A program made the translations under genes and the position numbers. Shown in pieces: positions 50,892-60,393 of a stretch of DNA of 64,000 nucleotides (positions are counted from its first letter, which is position 1; every line of letters starts with the position of its first letter). The notes beneath the pieces were generated by a model, which was not told the origin of the DNA, did not search any database, and was given only the letters and a program-made list of their open reading frames with translations. Origin of the DNA: Mycolicibacterium confluentis (GTDB lineage Bacteria > Actinomycetota > Actinomycetes > Mycobacteriales > Mycobacteriaceae); contig NZ_AP022612.1 of assembly GCF_010729895.1 (NCBI RefSeq), positions 5,642,001-5,706,000 on the forward strand. The letters run 5' to 3'.

Positions 50892-51587
50892 CTAGGCGTC
50901 CATGATGGCGCGCAGATGCGACGGTTCGAGTCCGACCAGGCCTTCCACCACCGCTCCGTTCACCGCGGTGACCTGCACTCCAGGGCTGGGGGCCGCCAGC
51001 ACTCGGCATCCGGCGGATTCGGCGCTGGCGATTCCCGTGGTGGAGTCCTCGATCGCCAGGCACGCGGCCGGGTCCAGCCCCAGCGCCCGCGTCGCGGCGA
51101 GGTATGGCGCCGGGTGGGGTTTGGGCAGGTCGACCTCATCCCCGGTGACCACCACCACGAATGTGTCCGGCTCGAGGTGTTCCAGGACAGGCTCGACGAG
51201 ACTGCGATAAGACATGGTCACCAGGGCGCACGGGATGTTCTCGGCGCGGACCGCAGCAAGCAGCTCGCGGGCCCCAGCCCGCCATGTGACTTCCTGGCGA
51301 AGCCGCGCGGCCACGCCCGTCACCATCTCATCGACCAGCAGGGTGGGGTCTTCGTCGCTGCCGAAGTGGGCGGCGATGATCTTCGCAGCATCCAGCAGGC
51401 CGAGCCCCACGAGTTCATCGCTGTGGGTGTCGGTCCACGAACGACCCCGGCGCTCGGCCATCTCGACCCAGGTCGCCGTCCACTGGTCGTGGCTGTCGAC
51501 GAGCGTGCCGTCGAAATCCCAGAGTACGGCTGCAGGGATCGGGTATACCGTTGTGCTGGAGTCGGTTTCGTCGTCATGGGCGTGCAT
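50892..51587 (-). CDS. HAD-superfamily phosphatase (beta-phosphoglucomutase-like)
   Basis: A 231-aa HAD hydrolase, subfamily IA. Motif I is WDFDGTLVDS (D24 nucleophile, D26), motif II is VTMSYRSL, and motif III/IV is KPHPAPYLAATRAL with IEDSTTGIASAESAG. It dephosphorylates a small phosphoester or interconverts hexose phosphates. Its pairing with a choline-kinase-like gene in the same regulon suggests a phosphorylated intermediate. The ATG is only 8 nt after a TAGACT -10 box, so the mRNA is probably leaderless. First gene of the HAD-regulator operon. Confidence 0.87.
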   Translation of the reverse strand: MHAHDDETDSSTTVYPIPAAVLWDFDGTLVDSHDQWTATWVEMAERRGRSWTDTHSDELVGLGLLDAAKIIAAHFGSDEDPTLLVDEMVTGVAARLRQEVTWRAGARELLAAVRAENIPCALVTMSYRSLVEPVLEHLEPDTFVVVVTGDEVDLPKPHPAPYLAATRALGLDPAACLAIEDSTTGIASAESAGCRVLAAPSPGVQVTAVNGAVVEGLVGLEPSHLRAIMDA

Positions 51588-51595
51588 CCCGTCAA

Positions 51596-51657
51596 AGTCT
51601 AGGTACTCTGCGGTGGCCGCACTATGGGAGGTTCGCGGGCCACCGGCGGGGGACCCC
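51596..51657 (-). promoter_or_regulatory. Cluster promoter P3 (HAD-regulator operon)
   Basis: On the minus strand: GGGGTCC (51657-51651), then CCCATAG (51628-51622), 20 bp, and -10 TAGACT (51601-51596), 8 nt before the ATG at 51587. Box positions match P1, P2 and P4 exactly, though both boxes are less perfect. It implies autoregulation of the GAF-LuxR gene. Confidence 0.7.
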
Positions 51658-51668
51658 TCCTACGACAA

Positions 51669-51701
51669 ACGGCGACGCACCCCAAACAGGTGCGTCGCCG
51701 T
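51669..51701 (-). terminator. Hairpin terminator after lpqH
   Basis: Arms 51669-51681 and 51689-51701 pair over 13 bp with a 7-nt loop. On the minus strand the stem is followed by TTTGTCG. It lies 15 bp past the lpqH stop and separates it from promoter P3. Confidence 0.8.
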
Positions 51702-51715
51702 CGTGCGATTCAAGA

Positions 51716-52216
51716 TCAGGGGCAGGTGACCGTGAGCTCGAACGGTTTGGTCAGGGGCTGCATGGGGTTGGCCATGTCCACCCCGGTCGCCGTGCCCTTG
51801 ATCTTGTAGGTGTTGCCGTCCTTGGTCGCGGTGGCCTCGCCGCCGGGCGCGCCCTCCTGGAAGCCGAGCACGGTGCCGTTGAAGCTGCCGATGCCGACCT
51901 GGTGCACGACGGGTTCGTCGCCTTCGCTCAGTTGGGCGCCGATGCCCTGGTCGTTGTTGGCCAGAGCGATCTGCACGTTGCCGCCCATGGCGCTGCAGGT
52001 GACGTCGCCCTCGATCTTCTGGTCTTCGCCGTCGATCGTGAGTTTGGGCCCGTTCACGGCTTCCTTCGCGGCGTCGGTGGCTGAGGTCACGGCGCTCTTC
52101 GCGGTCTCGGTCGCGGAACTGACCTGCTCCTTGGCGGATTTGTCACTGGAACAGCCGACCAATCCCCCGACCACGATTGCCGCGCCGCTGATGGCGACTG
52201 CAATTCCTCGTTTCAC
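51716..52216 (-). CDS. lpqH: LpqH, 19-kDa lipoprotein antigen
   Basis: A 166-aa lipoprotein. The signal peptide MKRGIAVAISGAAIVVGGLV ends in lipobox LVGC (Cys22). The mature part begins with a Ser/Thr/Ala/Lys-rich linker (about residues 25-55) and then the Myco_19_kDa domain, with TIDGEDQKIEGDVTC, ATKDGNTYKIKGTATGVDMA and FELTVTC. Two cysteines ('VTCSAM' and 'VTCP') likely form the family disulfide. Homologues are abundant, glycosylated surface lipoproteins that are TLR2 agonists in M. tuberculosis. It is the third gene in a tandem trio of related lipoproteins, with 181 bp of non-coding DNA upstream. Confidence 0.93.
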   Translation of the reverse strand: MKRGIAVAISGAAIVVGGLVGCSSDKSAKEQVSSATETAKSAVTSATDAAKEAVNGPKLTIDGEDQKIEGDVTCSAMGGNVQIALANNDQGIGAQLSEGDEPVVHQVGIGSFNGTVLGFQEGAPGGEATATKDGNTYKIKGTATGVDMANPMQPLTKPFELTVTCP

Positions 52217-52397
52217 CCCTGTGTCTCCTTTGGTCGCGATCCGGCGATTCCGCCGGATCTACCCAAAAAAGTATGGTCAACCATTTGAAGAATGGCGTGA
52301 AAATCGGAAATAAATTTGCCAGCAAATCAACCCCGCAGTAAGGGGGCGGCTCAGCGGTTTGCTGCTGGGGGTTTATCTGAAATCGCCGACCTGCGTT

Positions 52398-52838
52398 TCA
52401 GCAGGCAACCTTGATGGTGAACGCACCCGTGGTGCGGAAACTCGGCTTGTCGGTGTCGAATCCGTCGGCGGTTCCCGAGATCGTATAGGTGTTTCCGTCC
52501 ATGGTGACCTCGGCATCACCGCCCAGGCCATCCTGGTAGCTGCCCGTGAAGCCGCCGAGGCCGCGGATCGAGACCGACTTGGCGCTCAGTCCGTCGGCGT
52601 TCGAGATGATTGACGTGCTGCCTGCCGCGTCGTCACCCGTGGTGATCGTGGTCAGCGGTCCGGCGGCCACGCACTGCACCGAGGTGAACTCGCCGAGATC
52701 GGCGTCACCGACGGTGATCTGCGCGGTGCCCGCGACGAGCGTCCCGGGGGGAGGACTGGCCTTTTCGGGTGCCGAGGAGCACCCGGCGGCCAACAGAGAC
52801 ACTGCAGCGGAGGCGATGGTCAGCGCGGCGATTCTCAC
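52398..52838 (-). CDS. LpqH-family lipoprotein, second paralogue
   Basis: A 146-aa lipoprotein. The GTG at 52838 starts the signal peptide (VRIAALTIASAAVSLLAAGC) with lipobox LAAGC; upstream in-frame codons give a non-signal leader and are rejected. The mature part follows the Myco_19_kDa plan: a short Pro-rich linker, a first Cys in TSVQCVAAG, GNTYTISGTADGFD like LpqH's KDGNTYKIKGTATG, and a terminal Cys (FTIKVAC). It is more compact than LpqH. Lies between the other two family members in the same orientation. Confidence 0.87.
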   Translation of the reverse strand: MRIAALTIASAAVSLLAAGCSSAPEKASPPPGTLVAGTAQITVGDADLGEFTSVQCVAAGPLTTITTGDDAAGSTSIISNADGLSAKSVSIRGLGGFTGSYQDGLGGDAEVTMDGNTYTISGTADGFDTDKPSFRTTGAFTIKVAC

Positions 52839-52888
52839 CCGTGCAGGGTAGCGGGGTGAGTGTCGCGGCGGATCCGTTTCCGGACCGG

Positions 52889-53311
52889 TCACGGGCAGGT
52901 GACCTCGATCTCGAACGGCACCTCATCGGCCACTGCCGCATCACCCGACTCCGAACCCGTGCCGGAACCCTTCACAGTGAACTTGTTGCCGTCGCGACTG
53001 ACCTCGGAGGGGGCCGACACGCCGCCCAGCGCGATGAGGGCCGGGCCGTCGGAACCGGGCTCACCGATGCTGACCGACTGCAGCTCCTGGTTGTCGGCGT
53101 CGGTCACCACCAGCGTGGTCTCCTGGGGTGCGTCGATGGTGATCGTCGTGATGCCCTCGGCCGTCTGGCAGTCGACGGATGCGACGGGGCCGATCTCGCT
53201 GGCGCCCAGTTTCACGTGGGTGTCGCCGGCGGTGGACGCCGAATCCTGCGACGAACATGCGGTGAACAGCAGGAGCGCGGCGGCACTGCCGGCGATGACC
53301 AGAGACTTCAT
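52889..53311 (-). CDS. LpqH-family lipoprotein, third paralogue
   Basis: A 140-aa lipoprotein. Signal peptide MKSLVIAGSAAALLLFTAC; the lipobox FTAC is slightly atypical at -3. The mature domain shows SVDCQTAEGITTITID, RDGNKFTVKGSGTG and FEIEVTCP, matching the LpqH family ends. It is first of the trio, 50 bp upstream of the second paralogue, so these two may be co-transcribed. Divergent from the HAD-IB gene at 53378 across 66 bp. Function unknown; cell-surface by family. Confidence 0.86.
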   Translation of the reverse strand: MKSLVIAGSAAALLLFTACSSQDSASTAGDTHVKLGASEIGPVASVDCQTAEGITTITIDAPQETTLVVTDADNQELQSVSIGEPGSDGPALIALGGVSAPSEVSRDGNKFTVKGSGTGSESGDAAVADEVPFEIEVTCP

Positions 53312-53377
53312 GGAGTCGAGTATGGCCGCCGCACCTAAACTGGCCGGTGTCGGGGATGGCTTGGGGGCTGCTGCGGG

Positions 53378-55346
<1,969 letters not shown>

Positions 55347-55380
55347 CCTGCGGCGTCTGCGCTGTGTGCACAATGACTTC

Positions 55381-56613
55381 ATGGCCGGTGCAGCAGATCT
55401 CGCCGAACCCCGACAGCTGCTCGTGCAGTTGCTGAACCCGGACAGCCGGGCCGACCCGTATCCGCTTTACCGCCGGATCCGCGAACACGGCCCGCTGTCG
55501 CTGCCGGCGAACAACCTGGCGGTGTTCGCGACCTACGGCGAGTGTGACGAGGTGCTGCGGCATCCGCACTCGGCCAACGACCGGCTGAAATCCACCATGG
55601 TGCAGCGCGCCGTCGCCGCGGGGCAGTCGGCTCGCCCCTTCGGTGCTCCCGGCTTCCTGTTCCTCGATCCGCCGGATCACACTCGCCTCCGCAAGCTCGC
55701 GCAGAATGCCTTCGCGCCCAAGGTGGTTCGCGCGCTGGAACCCGACGTCGTGACTATGGTCGACGGACTGCTCGCGGCGCTGGAGCCCGGCTCGACGATC
55801 GACCTTGTCGCCGACTTGGCGCATCCGCTGCCCGTGGCCGTCATCTGCCGACTGCTGGGCGTGCCGCTGGCCGACGAGCCTCAGTTCAGTTGGGCCTCGG
55901 CGCTGTTGGCGCAGGGGCTGGATCCGTTCGCGACATTCACGGGCCAACTGCGCGGCGATCTCGACCAGCGCCTCGAAGCCGGGAGGTGGCTGCGCGGGTA
56001 TCTGCGCGAGTTGGTCGCCGAACGACGGGCCGACCCTCGCGAGGATCTGATCTCCGCGCTGATCGCGGCCGAGGAGGACGGCGACCAGCTGACCGAGGAC
56101 GAGATCGTCGCGACATGCAATCTGCTGCTGATCGCCGGCCACGAGACAACGGTCAACCTGATCGCCAATGCCGCGCTGGCGATGCTGCGGAACCCGCAGC
56201 TGTGGGCGGAGCTGCGCGGAAGCCCGGAGTTGGCGTCGGCGATCGTCGAGGAGACGCTGCGCTACGACCCTCCGGTGCAGATGACCAGTCGCGTAGCGGG
56301 GGAGGACATGACCATCGGTGACGTCTCGGTCCCCAAGGGGGACCTGATGATGCTGCTGCTCGCTGCCGCGCAACGCGACCCCGCGCAGTGCGAGAACCCC
56401 GACACCTTCGACCCCCACCGAGGTGCGATCCGGCACCTGGCGTTCGGACTCGGCCCGCACTTCTGCCTGGGCGCGCCGCTCGCGCGCCTGGAGGCCACCA
56501 TCGCGCTGTCGACCCTGACCAGGCGGTTCCCCGACGCCCGACTGGCCGGCGAGCCCTCGTACAAGCCGAACGTCACACTGCGTGGCATGGCGACCCTGCC
56601 CGTCGACGTTTGA
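55381..56613 (+). CDS. Cytochrome P450
   Basis: A 410-aa soluble P450. The I-helix oxygen-binding motif is AGHETTVNL (about residues 251-259), the ExxR is in EETLRYDPPVQ, and the heme-binding loop is FGLGPHFCLGAPLAR, with axial Cys about residue 362. It hydroxylates an unknown substrate using a ferredoxin, and no ferredoxin gene is adjacent. The frame is open far upstream, within tgt, but the ATG at 55381 (MAGAADLAEPRQ) gives the normal family length. It is 34 bp after tgt. Convergent with the monoamine-oxidase-like gene, whose stop is 4 bp away. Confidence 0.9.
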   Translation: MAGAADLAEPRQLLVQLLNPDSRADPYPLYRRIREHGPLSLPANNLAVFATYGECDEVLRHPHSANDRLKSTMVQRAVAAGQSARPFGAPGFLFLDPPDHTRLRKLAQNAFAPKVVRALEPDVVTMVDGLLAALEPGSTIDLVADLAHPLPVAVICRLLGVPLADEPQFSWASALLAQGLDPFATFTGQLRGDLDQRLEAGRWLRGYLRELVAERRADPREDLISALIAAEEDGDQLTEDEIVATCNLLLIAGHETTVNLIANAALAMLRNPQLWAELRGSPELASAIVEETLRYDPPVQMTSRVAGEDMTIGDVSVPKGDLMMLLLAAAQRDPAQCENPDTFDPHRGAIRHLAFGLGPHFCLGAPLARLEATIALSTLTRRFPDARLAGEPSYKPNVTLRGMATLPVDV

Positions 56614-56617
56614 GAGC

Positions 56618-57982
56618 TCAGCCCGCCAACTCGGCGATGACGGCGTGTGCCGCGCGTTCTCCGGCCTCGACGGCACCCTCCATGTAGGCGCTCCACCGGA
56701 TCGCGGTATCCGTTGAGGCCCAATGGATCACGCCGATGGGCTCCGCGAGGGCGTGGCCGAACGTCGTCCACACCAACGGGCCGCAGTTGGCGTTGTAGCA
56801 GCCCCGCGTCCACTGCCGGTCGGACCACTCGCCGTCGATGTAGAACTCGGGCCGCGCGGCGCGCTCGCCGAAGTGCCGCACCAGTTCCGCGGTCATGGCG
56901 GCACGCCGCTCCTCTTCGGGCAGGCGGCCGAAGGTGCGCGCCTGCTCGCCCTCGAGGAAAAGCAGCAGGACGCCGTGGTCGTCGCCCGGGATGCAGGTGT
57001 CGTTCGACATCCGGGCCGGCCCGACGTCGGAGATGAGCTGACCGTTGAGGCCGTCGGCCCGCCAGAACGGCTCGTCGTAGATGAAGAACGCCTTCATCGC
57101 CGAGGCGTTGGGCAGGCGTTGGGTGAGCTGATCCCGGACACCCGGCAGCGGCGGGTCGTACATGATGCGGCCGGCCAGGGTGGGGGAGATCGCCACGATG
57201 ACCCTGCGGCCCTCGGCCACCAGGCCGCCTCGGCAGTGCACGGTGACGCGGTCGGTGCCGTGCTCGATCAGCAGGACCGGCGCATTGAGCACGATGTGGT
57301 CGGTGAACAGTGCCGCCAGCCTCTTCGGGATCTCACCGGTGCCGCCGACGAACCGGACGGTCTGGGCGCCGCCCTCGGATTCGGCGAACAGTTCGGACGT
57401 CACGCCGCAGGTCTGGATGGTGAACAGCAGATGCAGCAACGACACCTCGACCGTGGGCACCGCGAGGATGCCGACTGTGCAGATCTCGAGGAGCGTGCGC
57501 GCCACGGGTGACAGGCCCTGCCCGTCGTACCAGGCGCCCGCGGTGATCGAGTCCCACGCCGCGGCTCGCGGTGCCAGCCACGGGGCCTCGGGCGGAACCT
57601 CGGCGGCCAGCTCGTCAAGCAGGCGCAACACCTTCTCGAGCTCTGCGAGTTCCGAGCCGAACCGGGCGTGGAAGTCGTTCTCCCGCAGCACCCCTGACCC
57701 GACCAGGTCGTAGGAGGTCTCGCCCTCGTCGTACTGGGGGAACGTCTCGACCCCGAGTTCGGCGGCCAGCGCGAACATCCGCTCGTGGGTGTCGCCGATC
57801 CACTGTGCGCCCAGTTCCACCGGCACACCGGGCAGGGCGTCCTCGGTCAGGATGCGCCCGCCAACACGCTCGTCGGCCTCGAGGACCAGGGGCGTGAGCC
57901 CGGCCTGCAGCACTGTGCGCGCTGCGATCAACCCGGACAGTCCGGCCCCCACGATGATGACGTCTGCTTCACGACGCGACAT
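56618..57982 (-). CDS. Flavin monoamine oxidase family protein
   Basis: A 454-aa amine oxidase. The FAD motif is VIIVGAGLSGLIAARTV (about residues 8-24), followed by the GG-R segment DERVGGRILTE. The mid domain has GAQWIG. The C-terminal RGCYNANCGP resembles the region that binds FAD covalently through Cys in mammalian MAO. HWASTDTAIRWSAYMEGAVE is the second FAD signature. There is no C-terminal membrane helix. It oxidises a primary or secondary amine; substrate unknown. The ATG at 57982 is the sensible start because the upstream open frame is low-complexity. Confidence 0.88.
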   Translation of the reverse strand: MSRREADVIIVGAGLSGLIAARTVLQAGLTPLVLEADERVGGRILTEDALPGVPVELGAQWIGDTHERMFALAAELGVETFPQYDEGETSYDLVGSGVLRENDFHARFGSELAELEKVLRLLDELAAEVPPEAPWLAPRAAAWDSITAGAWYDGQGLSPVARTLLEICTVGILAVPTVEVSLLHLLFTIQTCGVTSELFAESEGGAQTVRFVGGTGEIPKRLAALFTDHIVLNAPVLLIEHGTDRVTVHCRGGLVAEGRRVIVAISPTLAGRIMYDPPLPGVRDQLTQRLPNASAMKAFFIYDEPFWRADGLNGQLISDVGPARMSNDTCIPGDDHGVLLLFLEGEQARTFGRLPEEERRAAMTAELVRHFGERAARPEFYIDGEWSDRQWTRGCYNANCGPLVWTTFGHALAEPIGVIHWASTDTAIRWSAYMEGAVEAGERAAHAVIAELAG

Positions 57983-58125
57983 GTCCTCAACTCTTCCACA
58001 GGCCCCACCCCCACACTCCAATCCCGGCGAGCGCGCCGGAACCCCCGCGAGTGTGCTGGGGTCCCCCGCGTTGCAGGGGCGTCTGAACGCAGACACGCCG
58101 GGCGTACAGATGCGGACGCTGGCGC

Positions 58126-59472
58126 TCAGCGGACGGGGGTTCGGCCCGCGCCCCGGCGCGTGCGTCGCCCCGCACCCTGGCCGTTGCCGGAGTCGAGGGG
58201 TTCACCGGCCTCCTGCGCCGACGGCGTCCGACCGACGCCGCCCGGTGCCGCGGCCGACGGGACGGGGATCTTGAACTGCATGGCGCGATACGGCCACCCC
58301 GTTGCGGTGTTCCACTGGCTGAGCAGGATGTGGAACCCGCCGTCCAGTCGTGAGCCCGGCACGATCGACGGTCCATACAGTTGGGCCACTCTGTCGTCGC
58401 CCTCCTGCCCCCAGGTCGTCCCGCGGATGGGTGTGCCCGTGGGCACTGTGTAGAGATTGCTGGTCATGTCGGGGAAGACCCGCACATCGAGGTCGTAGCC
58501 GAAGTTGTCGAACACCACGAGCACCCACTGGTTCTGGATCCGGCGCAGACAGAGCTCGCCGAATCCCCCTTCGAGCACCGGCGTCGGCTCGTTGCGCCAG
58601 GCCCATTCGCCCGCCCGGAATCCCCAGCCCTCATAGGCGGACGGATCGGCGATCCGCTCGGGACGGACTCGGCGCAGGATCAGTGGGCGGTCGCGCTGCA
58701 GGCGGAACCCCGTGGACATCACGTAGACCCAGCCGTCGTCGCCGAGGTCCCACGTCCACAACTGGGCCAGGCCATTGTGCAGGTGCGCATCCCAGCGCGG
58801 GCCCACCCGGAACCAGCTGTGCCCGTCGTCGATGGACTTCCAGATCTCGGTGAAGCCGACGTTGCCGAACGGGAAGTGCGCGCTGGCGTGCAGATACATC
58901 ACGTCGCCGACGGTGATCACATCCGAGGGCAGCACCGTCGACACTCCCGCGGGGCCGTTGTGGTTGTAGGGCCACAGCTGCCGCGCATAGTTGGGGTCGC
59001 CGCCGGCGGCCTCACTCCAGACGATGCCGTCGTCGAGGTTCTTCGTGTCGGAGAACAACGCCACGGGGGCGCGCCAATCGTCGCTGCCGACCGAGGGTTG
59101 CCGGAAGGTGTCACCGAAGACGGCGATGATCCGGCCCGATGGCGTGCGAGTCATGACTCCCAAATCGGTTGCCGCCATACCGAACCGGTCGGTCAGGCCC
59201 GGTCCGGTGACGTTCTTGATCTTCCGCGAGCGGCCGACTGCCGGCCCGGGATCGATCGGGTGCACGACCTGCAGTGCGTCAGGCGCGGGAGGCACCACCT
59301 CTGCCAACGCGAACCCGTGCTGTCCGGGGACGGGTTCGGTGACCGTGAGACCGCGCATCTGCGCAAGTTCGGCGCTGGTGGTCGAACACGCGGGTGTGGA
59401 CGACGCCGTGGCGGACCGCCTGGTCTGCGGTCCACGCGATTGGCGTGACGTGAAATGTTCAGACCGACTCAT
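58126..59472 (-). CDS. DUF4185 domain-containing protein
   Basis: A 448-aa protein with a five-bladed-propeller-like DUF4185 domain (about residues 65-400). Marks are ATDLGVMTRTPSGRIIAVFGD, VMYLHASAHFPFGNVGFTEIW, WVYVMSTGF and LYGPSIVPGSRLDGGFHILL. The C-terminal tail is Arg/Gly-rich and low-complexity. An N-terminal Ser/Thr/Ala-rich region may be a poorly resolved export signal. The ATG at 59472 has GGGGAG 7 nt upstream, deciding it over an ATG 51 nt earlier. Members may bind glycans, but there is no proven function. Confidence 0.78.
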   Translation of the reverse strand: MSRSEHFTSRQSRGPQTRRSATASSTPACSTTSAELAQMRGLTVTEPVPGQHGFALAEVVPPAPDALQVVHPIDPGPAVGRSRKIKNVTGPGLTDRFGMAATDLGVMTRTPSGRIIAVFGDTFRQPSVGSDDWRAPVALFSDTKNLDDGIVWSEAAGGDPNYARQLWPYNHNGPAGVSTVLPSDVITVGDVMYLHASAHFPFGNVGFTEIWKSIDDGHSWFRVGPRWDAHLHNGLAQLWTWDLGDDGWVYVMSTGFRLQRDRPLILRRVRPERIADPSAYEGWGFRAGEWAWRNEPTPVLEGGFGELCLRRIQNQWVLVVFDNFGYDLDVRVFPDMTSNLYTVPTGTPIRGTTWGQEGDDRVAQLYGPSIVPGSRLDGGFHILLSQWNTATGWPYRAMQFKIPVPSAAAPGGVGRTPSAQEAGEPLDSGNGQGAGRRTRRGAGRTPVR

Positions 59473-59625
59473 GGGGGTTCTCCCCTGTTCCGCGATGCGA
59501 TCAGCCGGCAACGCTCTCGGCAACCACCAGCGTGTCGCGGGTCAGCGCGGGAGGGCACGAGTAGCTCAGTACTCGAATCCCCGGCGGCCGGGGGACATCG
59601 CGCACGGGCCGAGCAGTCGGAGCGA

Positions 59626-60393
59626 CTACAGCGGGTTGAGGATCCGCTGCAGGAACTGCCGGGTGCGCTCCTCTTTCGGATCGCCGATGACCTCGTCGGG
59701 TGTGCCCCGCTCCAAGATGATGCCCTGATCGGTGAACAGCACCTGATGGGAAACCTGCTTGGCGAACTGGATCTCATGCGTGACGATCACCAGCGTCCAG
59801 CCCTCGACCGCCAGATCCTTGATGACCGAGAGCACTTCGCCCACCAACTCGGGATCCAGCGCTGACGTCGGCTCGTCGAACAGCACGAGTTTGGGTTTGA
59901 GCGCCAGGGCCCGCGCTATCCCCACGCGCTGCTGCTGCCCTCCGGACAGCTGATACGGGTACTGATCCCGCTTGGCGGCCAAGCCGACCTGTTCGAGGAG
60001 TTCGACCGCCTCGGAGATGACGACGTCCTTCGGCCGCTTCTGCACGATCAGCGGTCCCTCGGTGATGTTCTCCAGCACCGTCTTGTGCGGAAACAGGTTG
60101 TGCGACTGGAACACAAAGCCGCTGCGCGACTGGAATCTGCGCACCTCGGACTTGGGCTGCGGCTTCGAGAAGTCCAGTTCGACGTCGTCCACCCGGATCA
60201 CGCCGGCGTCGGCGCGGTCGAGTGCGTTGAGGGTCCGCAGCAGTGTGGTCTTGCCCGAACCCGACGGGCCGATGATCGTCGTCGCCGTGCCCTGTTCCAC
60301 CTTGAACGAGACACCCTTGAGCACCTGGTTGTCGCCGAACGCCTTCTTCACACCCTCGGCGGTGACGCGATATTCGATCTGCTCTTCTGTCAT
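59626..60393 (-). CDS. Polar amino acid ABC transporter ATPase
   Basis: A 255-aa ABC ATPase of the GlnQ/HisP group. Walker A is GPSGSGKTTLL (about residues 41-51), the Q-loop is FVFQSHNLFPHKTV, the signature LSGGQQQRVGIARAL and Walker B VLFDEPTSALDP. The ATG at 60393 overlaps the upstream permease-binding protein gene by 4 bp; the frame upstream is a shadow of that gene. It energises uptake of an amino acid, perhaps cystine or a polar one. Confidence 0.92.
   Translation of the reverse strand: MTEEQIEYRVTAEGVKKAFGDNQVLKGVSFKVEQGTATTIIGPSGSGKTTLLRTLNALDRADAGVIRVDDVELDFSKPQPKSEVRRFQSRSGFVFQSHNLFPHKTVLENITEGPLIVQKRPKDVVISEAVELLEQVGLAAKRDQYPYQLSGGQQQRVGIARALALKPKLVLFDEPTSALDPELVGEVLSVIKDLAVEGWTLVIVTHEIQFAKQVSHQVLFTDQGIILERGTPDEVIGDPKEERTRQFLQRILNPL

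Noticed and set aside
59558..59593. Two small hairpins between the DUF4185 gene and the ABC ATPase gene
   Set aside because: Short 6-bp stems without T-runs; not distinguishable from chance in GC-rich DNA.
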